Assembly (NCBI GenBank): GCA_963930655.1
Contig: OZ005615.1
Coordinates: forward strand, 10,682,001 to 10,746,000
From: Myrica gale
Lineage: Eukaryota > Streptophyta > Magnoliopsida > Fagales > Myricaceae
Direction of reading: 5' to 3'
Length of the DNA: 64,000 nt
Positions 51,151 to 62,717 of the stretch are shown here, piece after piece. Below the pieces are notes generated by a model. The model was not told the origin of the DNA. It ran no database searches and saw only the letters and a program-made list of their open reading frames with translations. Numbering within the stretch: the stretch's first letter is position 1; each line of letters opens with the position of its first letter. A program made the translations under genes and the position numbers.

Positions 51151-51669
51151 CGTTTTTCCTTTCCTGCCCTGGGTACTACGTTAATTCGAACTGTTTAATT
51201 TTTCGCTGCTTCAACGATTCCAAAGCAACCAGACAGAACCCAAATCAGCAACCCATAAAAGAAGAAGAAGTGAAAAATTAGGTTAAAAAGGACGCGAAGA
51301 AACCCTTTTAAACCCAAATCAGCAACCCAATACCTCCCCCACGCGAAACGAGGCGAACCCCAAAAAACGTATCCGGTATCCCAGGTGACCCGTCATATCT
51401 GAGTGGTTAGGGTTTTAACCCGTTTAAAGGAACGAGTCGGAATTTGGTCGTATTCCTGATTTACCCTTTTTATTTCTTTCGTCTCCTTTCCTGTATAATC
51501 TGTGAACTACATATGGACTGCTAATTTCCACGGGGCCTTTCAGTTTTTATCCGTGGGACGAGCAGACCGACAGTGATTGCCGTGTGACGTGAAGTTGGGA
51601 ATTTATAAAGGTAAAAGCCCATCAGATAAGGAAACCATGTATTGGTTTTGTAGAATATTTAAAAACAAA
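51151..51669. other. Promoter side of the RPL7-like gene
   Basis: Leader and upstream region. AAACCCTTTTAAACCC and GGGTTTTAACCCG motifs lie near 51300-51425. Nothing else recognised. Confidence 0.4.
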
Positions 51670-52042
51670 GGATAAATATAATTTGCAACCTTGTCCTTAG
51701 GGTCATTTATATTTTGTACCTCGATATTTTATTTTTAATATATTGAATCCATTATCTTTCACATTTTTTGTAATCTAGACCCCGTACCCGATTTGACCGT
51801 TTAAATTGACGGATTTCGTCAACACGTGAACCGGTCGACTGTTATAAAAGTAACGTGAGAGGCATGACGAGTCGGTCGATTGGTTTACGTGTTGACGAAA
51901 TCCGTCAATTTAGACAGCAAATGGAGTACGGGGTCCACATTGTAAAAATGTGGAAGATAATAAGTCCAATGTATTAAAAATAAAACATCGAGATACAAAA
52001 TGTAAATAACCCTAAAAATAAGAAGGCAAAGTGTATTTATCC
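51670..52042. mobile_element. Foldback MITE with ~160-bp inverted arms
   Basis: The ends are GGATAAATATAATTTGC and GTGTATTTATCC. The arms (about 51670-51840 and 51885-52042) share TATTTTGTACCTCGATATTT, GACGGATTTCGTCAACACGT and GACCCCGTAC in inverted orientation. The 45-bp centre is GC-richer. I could not identify a convincing target duplication, so the superfamily is open. Confidence 0.8.
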
Positions 52043-53251
52043 ATAAAAGCAATTAGGAGAGCTTTAACACAGACGTCCTCTGTACACCTAGGTGGTATGT
52101 GGGTCGTGAAGTGTCCAGCTTTCGCTTGGTCAGGGTTTCTATCGTTGGTAGAGGGAGAAGAAGAGAGTGAAGAAAGATGAGGTACTATAAAATACCTCTC
52201 TTTTTATTCGAAAAATAAATAAACTAAAGTATTCTGTTTAAAAACCCTAGTTAGTGGTTGAAGATGTGTTCTTGGTCGGCCACCACGTACTCTTAACACA
52301 AAGAAAACATTTTGGGATTGCTGCCTGGTGGTGAAAATAAAATAGGAAGCAGTGAGGTTTTTTCAATCACCCAGTAACTATTTTTCTCCTTTTTATTTAT
52401 GATTTTTTTCCCAGTAAATATTATTGTTAATTTCTTCATGTTGTTATTTTTGTTTGCGAGATGTGTCTCGAATCCATTTTCCATAATTTTGGTGCCTAGT
52501 TGAAACTGCTTCAATAATACTTAAACATTGACTATAAAAAGTATTAAGGGGCAGAGAACTTTATAAACCGACGGCTAAGGAAAGCAACCGAAACCAACCC
52601 TACAGTGTGTGCTTGCCGAAAACGCTCAAATATGGAAAGAAGGGAAACATGAGTTATTCAAGTTGAAATTAGGATGGTATTTGCAAGAGATTTTGGCACA
52701 TTAAGATCTTTTAGAAATTGTAGAGTATTTTGTGGCATTCCTATCGCTTTTAACTATGAGTTTTAAGATAAAATAGTTACATTTTTGTTAATTAATATTT
52801 GACATGATCAATCTCTCACACACACAAATATATATATTTTGTTCGAATCCACCACTTAACTGTTCTGAAATACTAGGGGTCAATTTGCATTGTTAAAATT
52901 TTAGGTATTAGATTTTGTGAAAAAATGGAGAGAGAAATTATATCGTAGTATTTTAAAACTTTCGGTGAGCTTCTATAGAGATAGCGAGACTTGCGTTACT
53001 TCAGACTCGCAGGAAACATCAAACAGGTTTTAACTGATTTTATCATCTGCAGTCCCTTCTTTATATCTCTTGTACGTCTTACGCTTGAAGCAGTTGTACC
53101 TCTGGGACAGATTAGCCTTTTCGTTAAGACTTCAAGGGTATTATTGAACTTTACGTCGACTAATGTGATGCAGCATTTGTCAGAAATTTGAAAGGAGTCG
53201 AATCGTACACAATCACGTCCGCTGGAAATGCGGCCGCATTAAGCTGCACGC
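52043..53251. other. AT-rich spacer, nothing recognised
   Basis: No supportable coding or RNA feature. Short frames at 52293-52514 (minus) and 52991-53191 (plus) are not recognised. Confidence 0.4.
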
Positions 53252-53917
53252 AATCACTCCGTCGTCCCCCGAAATCGGCTCTTCTCCTCCGGCGTGGCTT
53301 GTGTGGTCCCAGCGCTCCATTTCCCCCTGTGGTTCCCAACTGCAGTCCACCACGCGCCGCCGCCGCCACACGCGCCGCCGCCACCGCCACCGCCATCCCG
53401 ACCGCCAATAAACCCGTTTGGGTCTGCCCCTGTGTTTCGGGCTTGTTTGTTGCTCTGTTATCGCCCGTTTGGGCTAGCCCCTCTGTTTCGGGCTTGTGCT
53501 TTGTTGTGTTTTCGCCCGTTTGGGCTTGCCCCTCTGTTTAGGGCTTCTTGTTGGTCTTGGTCCTTGGTCGTCTGTCCGCCCCTTCCGTGGGCTTATCCGA
53601 GCCCTTGTGGCTCTCTTCCGAGTCCTTGTGGCTCTTTTCCGACCCTATGTTGGGTCTCGCTACGCGTCCTTTGTGGCGCTTTACCGGCTTGTCCAGGTCC
53701 TAGTAGCTCTGCCTACTATGTTCGACCATCACTCCCTCTGCCCTGCATGGAGTTCATAGTGGTTCCTCTGATCCGTTCGAGGGTCTTGCTGGTTTTTCTG
53801 TCCTGTTGTCTGTCTAGTTTGTTTTGTTATTTTCGTGTTGTATGTCCTGTTTGTAGTTGTTTTTAATTTTTTAATCTACTGGTTGTTATTCAGAAAAAAA
53901 AAAAAAAATCACTCTGT
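53252..53917 (+). mobile_element. Poly(A)-tailed retroposon with 11-bp target duplication
   Basis: AATCACTCCGT at 53252-53262 is repeated as AATCACTCTGT after a run of A's ending at 53908. The ~645-bp body is GC-rich and then T-rich at its 3' end. It contains three ~50-57-bp units with CCCGTTTGGGCTNGCCCC and CTGTTTNGGGCTTG. The structure (no terminal repeats, 3' poly(A), target duplication) is that of a LINE-mobilised insert. No reverse transcriptase is visible. It lies about 150 bp upstream of the GOS11 ATG. Confidence 0.75.
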
Positions 53918-54065
53918 TTGTCCCCATTCGCCAAATTGCCGTTGAGGGAAGGAGACGGTCTGTCCTTGTCGCCAAACAACTGAAAAGCCCAAATCTCTTA
54001 GGAGGAGGAAGAGGTCGAGGACGAGAGTCGAGAATTTACCAAGCAGAAGAGGATCTGGAACAACG
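53918..54065 (+). promoter_or_regulatory. GOS11 leader/proximal promoter
   Basis: About 150 bp between the retroposon target duplication and the GOS11 start codon, with a purine-rich GGAGGAGGAAGAGG stretch. The retroposon may now supply part of the promoter. This is inferred from position. Confidence 0.45.
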
Positions 54066-57000
54066 ATGGATGTGCCGACTTCATGGGACGCCCTTCGCAA
54101 ACAGGTCCGATATTTTAGTCTTCTCTAAATTTTCTCTGAAATTCCGTTGGGTTGCTGGCGAAGTATTGTGGGACGTTAGGAAAATTCAGAATTCCGTGAT
54201 GACTAATGTTAAAGCTCTTATTTTGGGTGGACAATTCGAATGTTTTAGATCATCTTGCGATTTCTCAATTCCTGCATCCGCTGTTCGTTATTTGATGGAT
54301 TTGGTTTTTGTGGTTTGTGATTTAAGTACATGACCAAGAAATTGCGTAATTATTGAAATATCTAGTTCAAGGATTAGGTTTCGATGGTTCCTAAAGATGT
54401 TCTTCGGTAAATTGGTAGCTCAATTTGGATAGGGAGAGATGATGACGCATTTTAATACTAAATGCAGCCTGACCTATAGCAGAAGACTTGCTGCAATCTT
54501 CCTTTTTCAGGATTTTTCCAATTCCTTTTTTTTTGAGGTGAAGTAGGGCATGAACTTTTTGATAGTCGAATGCCTACTTTGTTTGAATTGCGATGAGTTT
54601 CCTTGGGACTTGGAATTTTTGCTCCATAGATGGCAAGGGACTCTATTGTCAACCTATCATACAGATGAAAAGCTTAGGTGAAGATGGTCTTTTGCTCGTC
54701 TAGATTGGTTCTCTAATTCTAATTGTTGCAATTATTGGGCATTATCTATATATATGGACTGCAACCTCTCAAATCTTGTAAGAGAAGGTAGATCAATTTG
54801 TGGACCTAAATTTTCTTGTAGAGTTTGATTGTCTACAAGCCTATTCAGCTGAATTTATGTTTAAAGATCTGTAGCCTATCTCACTATAAACTTGAACATA
54901 TGTGATTTAGTATATTAGTATATCTCAGATAACCACATCAATCTAAGGGCTTATATGGCTTTTGATATCTTTGCATGTCTTGAACAGAGCTTCCTGATTG
55001 ATTAATTTGTACATATATTTTTTTTCTTTATTCATATTTCATTCTTGCTTGTTGTAAATGTCTTTCTTCTTAGCAATGTTTCATCTATAATTGATTGCAG
55101 GCTCGGAAACTTGAAGCTCAGTTAGATGAGCAAATGGTTTCATATCGTAAAGTAGTTTCTACGAAGGTCTCTGCAAAAAATGACACTTCAGAGAATGATC
55201 TTGAATCTGGGATAGACAGACTGTTAAAAAAGCTGCAGCAAGTAAATTTGCAAATGCAGAATTGGGTATCATCAGGGGGATCAGAAATGGTTTCTCACAC
55301 CTTGACTAGACATCAGGAGATTCTGCAAGATCTGACTCAGGTAGTTTGGCTTCTTAATTAATCGTTAATCTCATTTTTCAAAATGATCTTGAATCAAACT
55401 TCCTAGTACGGGCATTCTGCCCTTGTGTAAGTATCTCAAAGAGGTTTTGTACCTTTAATTTCCTTTGAAATTTTATGACCATGGTAGAAGAAATGGGAAT
55501 TACAAAGATTTTTTCTTTCCTTTTTCAAGTACGTTCTTCTGACTTAAGGGGTAAATGGCAGGTATTTAGAGATCCCTTTCACAGAAAGAGGGGTAATAAC
55601 TCCAACGGCCTCTGTTGGTGGTCATGTCATACCTGTATCTATACTTACCCCACTTCTCAGTTAAGAGAACAACTTAAACTTTGTTGGTTCTGAATTTTTT
55701 GTAATATGAAAATTGATGGTCGTTGTACTCCTGGGGGGGACCAATTGCACTTCCTATCCTTATTCAATTCCCTACAACCTTTTCTAAGAAGAATCTTGTT
55801 TAAGACTTTGAGCTTTGGTCTCATGTGACAAAGGCTAGGGATGCAGCTTGTCTAGTTCTCTCTCTCTCTTCCGGGAAGTTGAGTTGGGGAGGGTCAAATG
55901 TTCTTCATCACAGTTTTCTTCTTTTTGCTTTAAGGTGTAATGGTTATATACAAAGATTGAACCTTCAGAAACTAACTTCTTGTTACCCATGATTGAAGTG
56001 CAGGAGTTTTATCGTCTTCGTTCCAGCCTCAAAGCTAAGCAAGAACATGCTTCGCTCCTTGAGGATTTTAGAGAGTTTGATCGGACAAGATTAGACTTGG
56101 AAGAGGGCGTTGGCTTGGCAGACCAAGCCCTTCTAAAAGAGCATGCATCTGTTAGCCAAAGTACGGGACAGGTATTGTTGAGCATGAATGGAACCTATAT
56201 TCCTCTTCTTTTTGTGTGTGTGTGTTTTTATTGGAGGTCTAGTTTTAATCAGTGATGCAATTTAAAAGTTTTTTGGAGAAAGAGGATTGGGTATTTCACC
56301 TTTGTTTTCTGATATAATGAATTTCTTGGTGTGAGAAGTGGGAGAAAGAAAAAAGGGGGTTCTTTTAGTTGGTGGGAGGCAGGGCATTCATCCATGTTAC
56401 GTTTTCTGTTATATTGAGATATCTAATATAGAAAGTGAAAATGGTTTCTATTATCGTCTCTTGGCTATTACACGCTCGAAGCTGGTAAACATATTTTTAT
56501 AAAGGCCAATTGTATCATGGAGATGTTTTCCAAGAGTGTTGGCAATCAACCAGAAATTCTTACCTTGTAGCCTTGCGTTTGACTAATATGAACCCTTGAG
56601 TTCAAGGTTGGGCATGAATCTAAGCCTTCTGGCAGATGGGGTGGAGAGTGAGGTTGTGGGTGTAACTGCTCTAATCTGACGTGATGAGAAGAACTTATTG
56701 AAAGAGTTGATGGAACCTTGCTATTTCTAGAAAACAAAAAGTGAACTTCTTCTTTCTTATCTAAATATGTGTTGTTCTATGCTCAAGGATGCTTGTCTAT
56801 TGTTCTCGCATGTGTCTGTTGTGTGGATTATTTATCATGAATAGATGTGGTGGTGATCATTTTTAAAACAATAGGAAGAATTGTTCATTTTCTGTTGAAC
56901 AATTCTTCCAACTTCTGCCTTTTACTGAAGTACCTGCTCTTGCAATGATGCTGTAGGTGGATAATGTGATTTCGCAAGCTCAAGCAACACTTGGTGCACT

Positions 57001-57321
57001 TGTCTTCCAACGTTCTAGTTTTGGTGGCATCAATTCAAAGCTCAGCAATGTTAGCAGCCGCCTCCCAACGGTATGAAGACTTTGCTGATGTCGTTATAGA
57101 TATTACTCAAAATCAAATCTTGCAACCCATTTATGTGGTTCCATCTTTCTTTTAAAGTGTTTTTACTTTGTTGGTTGAATGACGTACTGCTTTAAATGAT
57201 GGTGCAGGTTAATAATGTTCTCTCAGCAATAAAGAGGAAAAAGTTTAAGGATACCATAGTACTTTCTCTTGTTGCATCCGTTTGCATATTTCTCATTTTC
57301 ATCTACTGGTTGACCAAGTGA
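54066..57321 (+). CDS. GOS11: Golgi SNARE 11 (GOS11, Qb-SNARE), complete, 5 exons
   Basis: Exons are 54066-54104, 55101-55340, 56004-56171, 56957-57070 and 57208-57321. They total 675 nt (224 residues). The protein starts MDVPTSWDALRKQARKLEAQ. It contains WVSSGGSEMVSHTLTRHQEI, KAKQEHASLLEDFREFDRTR, ISQAQATLGALVFQRSSFGG and the SNARE core around INSKLSNVSSRLPTVNNVL. It ends in the membrane anchor SLVASVCIFLIFIYWLTK. Length and order match plant GOS11 (about 223 residues). GOS11 is a Golgi v/t-SNARE for intra-Golgi and ER-Golgi vesicle fusion and is anchored by its C-terminus. All junctions are GT-AG in phase 0. No defects seen. The exon start at 56004 follows GTGCAG. Confidence 0.96.
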
Positions 57322-60163
57322 TGATAGAGATTTGCGCTTTTCTGCCGGGTGCTTGTGGTGAAGTTGAATTATTGTTTTGATGTTCCGTATCCATTTGAGG
57401 AGGCCGTCTTTCGCTTAGAAAAAAAGAGGCTGTCTTTCGTTGTCGAGGTGGCATTTTCTTGGGGTAGTGCATAATATTCTCCTTGTATTTCGTAACAGAA
57501 TGCAGTACGCAGTAAAGTTCACAACTTTTGAGCGGTAGAAATGTACAGTCTCATCCGTTACAAGTGTGAGGGTGAAATAAAATTTGATGTCTAATTTTAC
57601 TCTTCTTTCATCCTGTTTCAGCTTCTACTTGCTTCAGAAATTTTCCATACCGATAGCGCGCCGATTGGTGCAAACTCCAGAGCTAGCTGTGATTAGTCTG
57701 TTTTTTTTTTCCAAGTCATTACTGTCGATTAGTCAATGTGGAAGGTTGTTATTTCAACATATTTCTGAACCATATTCGAACCTTCGTCGCTGTTTGCATC
57801 CATAATCCATCAACAGAACCGGAATTAGCTAGTTACCCCAGCTTTGCCACGGCCTGCGCAGATCCGTTCCGCCCAATATATGCACCGTGGGAATCCATTT
57901 CTACCCGTCCAGGACAACGGGTACTCACTGATCAGGTGTGCTCACGTCTAGCTTTCTACCCAAGCAACGTGAGAAGGCCTTGGGCTGATCATAAGCCCAG
58001 ATAGTTCATCTGGTTCTATTTGTTGGGTAATATTTCAAAATATATTTGTGCATCCTTTTGCCGATTGATTTTGACTACTGCAGTAAGTTCACTTTGGCTC
58101 TTTATAATGGTGCCTTACCCTTAATTAATAATTTAAAAAATATTTTGATTAGTTCAAGGTCTTTGGAATCAAACTAAATTTTCTCACTCCAAAAATCAGG
58201 GTAAACGAGTGTGGGCATATATTCTGGTGGAATTCGAAATTTGGTCATCAGTTCCGGTATATACCAATATCAATATCGGATTGGTCTCTTTCCCATTTTT
58301 CGGAATCGTGGTGGAATTTTCCGATTCCAGTTTTTTTATTTTTTTAAATATCGTCTTTTTCTCCTTCTCCCTTCTCTCTACCCTCTCTCTCTCTCTCTCT
58401 TCCTGATTCTGCGTTTTCCACTTACCTCCTTCAGCTTGGCTAGTCCAAATGAAAGGTCAAAGCATTAACAAAACTCCAATAGCCGGAATTTCCAGTTTTC
58501 GATTCTAGATTGCAGTATTTTCTGAAACGGAATAGGAATGCTTTCATCTGTTCCGGGCCATCCTTATAAATAGGAGTAGAGGATAGATGACACGACATGC
58601 AAAAAAGAAAAAAAAATCCCAAACAGAAAGGAAGAATAAAGCCGACTATATTTGGTAAAGGGAGACAGAGGAGCTGAAAGAGGGATCAAGATTCTCTCCA
58701 ATTCACTGTATTTAAGAGAGAAAAAAGATGCAACATGCATTAAATGTTGTAAGAGTCACACTATAATTAATATGACATCAAAGTTATAGGGTCAAACGTT
58801 GTGTTTATCTCTTTCTAAATCGGAGAGGATCATGATTCTTGAAGTAGAGACAATAAAATGAGACTTAACACTATAGTACTCTTATAAACTCAATTGTTTA
58901 TTAGGGAGTTGCAAAAAAAAAATAGTGTTTATTTATAGGAATTTTAAACACTATAATTATAATTGTTTCATCTTTCTAATCCTACATGGGTAGTTATAGG
59001 CTATAGCAGTTTTGGTTTAGCAAATGAAATTTAACTAACAGCTGTAAAATATTGTCCAAAAGTTGGAAAGGCAAGACCGATAGCCTCGGTATATTGTCGA
59101 ACCTGGAGAGGCAGGACGCGTTCAAACATCTAGAAATTATATACATCCCAAAGTTTAATCAAAATCAACAGTTCAAAAGAGTTCAAACGAAAGATATATA
59201 GGGTCAAAGAATCTTCCCTGAGATTTGCATATCATTATTACTCTCATGTATAATATGTTAAGATAATGTCTCATTTCCATTGCTTTTTCAACAATGGAGA
59301 GCAGCCAAACGTAGGGAGAAAGAGAGGGGAAGGTAATGAATTCGATCTGCCGCGACTATCGAATGGTAGAGATCAGAACACTATACATTATGTCCTTTTT
59401 GTTGAATAATATATCCAGATCTTTCTGTGTGGGTGAGTGAGTGAAATCGTGATGGAAAGAAAGTGTTCTATAACATTCTCGCCAAACTACTTTCAAACAC
59501 TCGTTCGTTCACACAAGATAAAGAGAGAAAATCTTTCGCTTGATTTGGGCCCAAATGGATTGGACAAAGAAATCAAAAGGCAATAAAAAAGAATCATATT
59601 GGGTATCCTCTGAAATAGACAAGCAAATACATTCAAAAGCAAGTGCACTCAAAGCCAATGACTTTGTATGCTTTCACCCATCAATGTCGCTTTTGTGTTT
59701 AATTCATTAATATATGAGTGGAAAAAAAGAAAAAAACAAATGAAATGAAGCTTATCTAAGGAGGGCTTACTTTTGGAGTGTGATTATGTTATATTTTGAC
59801 AAAGATGCATATAAATCCTTTAGCATGGGAGTTGGGACGGCATCGTTCCTAAGAGCAATTTAGGGGCTCCATACATCAACTCCCCCCCATTCACTTGTCG
59901 ACCACTTTGTCGCCGGCTCCACGCCTTTCATCAACATGTTACGACAAAACTGCGTCTGCAAATAACAAGAGGGGATGTCCCATTAATTGTCTTCTGACCC
60001 TGAACTTCATTTGTGCACGTGGGATTTCATTAATTTGGACTCATCCGCTTTGCATATTATACGCACATTCACTTTGGGACGGACGGACGTATTAACGGGG
60101 AGATTGGAATTGTACTTTCAACCTCGACTTCATTTCCCGAAAAGAATGAAGAAGAATGATTAG
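57322..60163. other. Spacer, nothing recognised
   Basis: The 3' region of GOS11, then AT-rich sequence to about 60.1 kb. The frames at 57738-58004 and 58209-58468 show no family resemblance. No terminal repeats were found. Confidence 0.4.
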
Positions 60164-60376
60164 TGATGAACCATGAAATACTCAGCTCTCCTCAGACCAT
60201 ACTATCCGACTATCCGACCTCGCATAGGAGTCTAGCATCCGATCTCACATAGAAGTCTAGTCACCCGAGGACTCCTCATAGCAACTTGAATGATCGACGA
60301 CACTCCCCTATTACAACTTTACAACCTGACTTATCCAGAAGGCAGTCTCACGATAGGTTTGAAACTCTCACATTAG

Positions 60377-60384
60377 TATAAAAG
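60377..60384 (+). promoter_or_regulatory. Probable LTR TATA box
   Basis: TATAAAAG about 150 bp before the gag frame, in the presumed 5' LTR. Confidence 0.5.
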
Positions 60385-60527
60385 CCAATGTGTGTTCTTC
60401 AATAAACTCATACTTAATTTCATTCTCCAAGCACTAAACATTTTCTTGAGATCTAACTTGATCGTCGGAGACTTGATCCGAGGCCACTCCCTCTTGGTGA
60501 TTCTTGCAGGATTGATTAGCTTCGTCT

Positions 60528-61226
60528 GTGAGAATTTTCTTGATAAAAGTCACATTTCAAACGATCTATTCTAGCTATTTCACTCAAATAGCCTCTACTC
60601 TAGACGATCAAAACGGTGTTGTTCAATCCGGTGTAGTTGTCGGCACGCCTCCCGTGGCTGACGTCCTGTTAGCCGCTGTGGCTAAAAACGTGGGAAGCCT
60701 AGTTCGTAGGCTGAAGGGGCCTAATCCACCCCCTCTTCCCCCATCACCATCTCAGCCCAAGTCTCGTGCCTCAGTCATTGTCCCCGAGTGCTCAGGTGAA
60801 ACTCATTCAATTTCCCGATCCGTGGCTCGTTCTTCCCCTCGAAGGATTCATGACCGGGATATGCATGGCATTCTTCAAGCACAAATGGTGGCCCAGACTG
60901 AGCAAATTCAGATGCTCAGGTAGAAGCTCGATGGCGTGGAGTCTACCAAGGTCAGGGCTCCTACCGCGACATCCCAGCTCGGCAGTTCCCCGTTCATCGT
61001 TACGGTGCTCTCTTGCCCGCTGCCCCAACGATTCCGCCCGCCGACTATTGACCTCATCAATGACTCGGGAGACCCTTGCGACCGTGTCGAGATCTTCTGC
61101 CTCTATATGCACGTGCAATCATATGTGAATCCAATCATTTATCGTGCATTTTCCCTCATTCTGAAGGGACCAGTCCAACGATGGTTCTCTAGTTTGCCGC
61201 CGGGGTCCACTTTGCGATGTTCGTGA
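60528..61226 (+). pseudogene. Ty3/gypsy gag, interrupted
   Basis: One frame with a TAG at 60921-60923. It reads DRDMHGILQAQMVAQTEQIQ before the stop. After it come SSPFIVTVLSCPLPQRFRPP, DLINDSGDP and RAFSLILKGPVQRWFSSLPP. These match the gag consensus (PF---I---PLP--F--P and RAF--TLKG-A--WF--LPP). The rest of gag to about 62.0 kb is broken by stops and frameshifts. Confidence 0.85.
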
Positions 61227-62129
61227 GCCACTACGTCTCCAACAAGATGTTTAAGAAGCTGTCTTCTTACCTATTCAGTATCAAGAAGACACCTTAAGAG
61301 AGCCTGTAGACATACCTTCCTAGGTTCAATAGGGAGGCAGTAGCTATTTCTTGCGCTATCGACGAAACCAAGCTCATGCCCTTCAACCTTGTGATTTTCT
61401 AAAGTATCTCATCCGGAAGAATCCCACCAACTTCGGTAATGTCATGAGGGAGGCCCAATAACACATAGATTGCGAGGATATGTTTAGTGCTCTGGTGAGT
61501 CTCACTTCACTTGAGCCCGTGAGGTAGGAGAAACGTGATCGGGATCCCGACCAAATGAGGTCTAGAGATCAACGAAGACGGTCGGGAAGAGATCATTCTC
61601 CCCGCCCACAATTTGATCCTCAGGCCCCACAAGATTACTGATCGACGCTCATCTTTACCCCGTTCAACGCGGCTCCTCGGGATATCTTAATGACTATCAG
61701 GCAGGACCCGAGTGTCAGGTGGCCCAAAAAGCTCAGTGGCCTACCGAGAAGCGGGATCAGAATAAATATTGTGCATTCCACCTGGATGACAGACACCACA
61801 GACGACTGCTGGGACCTGTGAAGGCATATTGAATATCTGCTATAAGAAGGGAAACTCTATCAGGTCATCCTAGAGCATGGTATCCCTCGACCAAAGCGTG
61901 CTCGGCAAAAAGGGCGAGGGCATGCAATCCTACTGGACAAAGTGAACTTCCTCCACCCCCTGGCTGAGGCTTAGTGGGAACAATAATGGGAGGACATAGT
62001 GTCGTTGGGCTGAGCAGAAGAGCCCAGAAGAACTACGTGCGGGAAGCTCAACATCATCAAGTGTTTCTCGCTGATCAGCCTTGGAAAAAGTCCTGGACTA
62101 AGGACATTCCATCACCTTCACCGAGGCTG

Positions 62130-62545
62130 ACGCCGCAGGGTTACTCTAGCCACACAATGATGTCATTGTCATCGAAGTCATGATCTCTATCTTCGATGTG
62201 CCAAGGGCTTTGGTCGATAATGGCAGCTCAGCGGGCATTCTGTTTGCTAGTGTCTATTCGAGGACGGGGTTGGCCGAAACCCCACTCTTACCTTCTCCAT
62301 CAGAGTTGTTCGAGTTTGGCAATCACAAAGTCAACCCTACGGGATTAGTGAAGCTCCCTCTCACTATGGGGAAACATTCCACGTCAGCCACGACTCTGGT
62401 GAACTTCCCGGTGGTAGATGTACCTTCATCTTATAATAATGCCAATATCATTGGTCACTCCACCTTAGCCACCCTCCGAGCCATCTCCTCTGTGTACCAC
62501 TTCACAGTAAAATTCCCCGCCCCCTCAGGGATGATGGGTAGTAAG
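62130..62545 (+). pseudogene. Ty3/gypsy aspartic protease remnant
   Basis: The frame reads RALVDNGSSAGILFASVY, then VNPTGLVKLPLTMG, FPVVDVPSSYNNANIIG and LATLRAISSVYHFTVKFPAP. This matches the retropepsin of Tat-type elements (R-LVDNGSSADILF ... YN-I-GR--L---A--S--H---KFP). The active-site DNGSS is in place, but the gene is out of frame with gag and RT. Confidence 0.85.
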
Positions 62546-62717
62546 GAGGGATCAGACGGTTGCTAGAGGTTGCTATTACTCGGCCATGAAAGACTAGGAC
62601 AGACCGGCCAACTGCCAAATGGTTGGAGGCACTAAGAACATAGAAGCTGATGTCAGGTCGTTGGCCCAGGTCGGGGAAGAAGGGGTTGAAGGAAAACGGG
62701 CCCAAGTAACATAGGAG

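Noticed and set aside
53294-53866. 190-residue open frame rich in Pro/Phe/Ala
   Set aside because: It lies within a GC-rich retroposon with internal repeats, open in two overlapping frames, with no recognisable domain.
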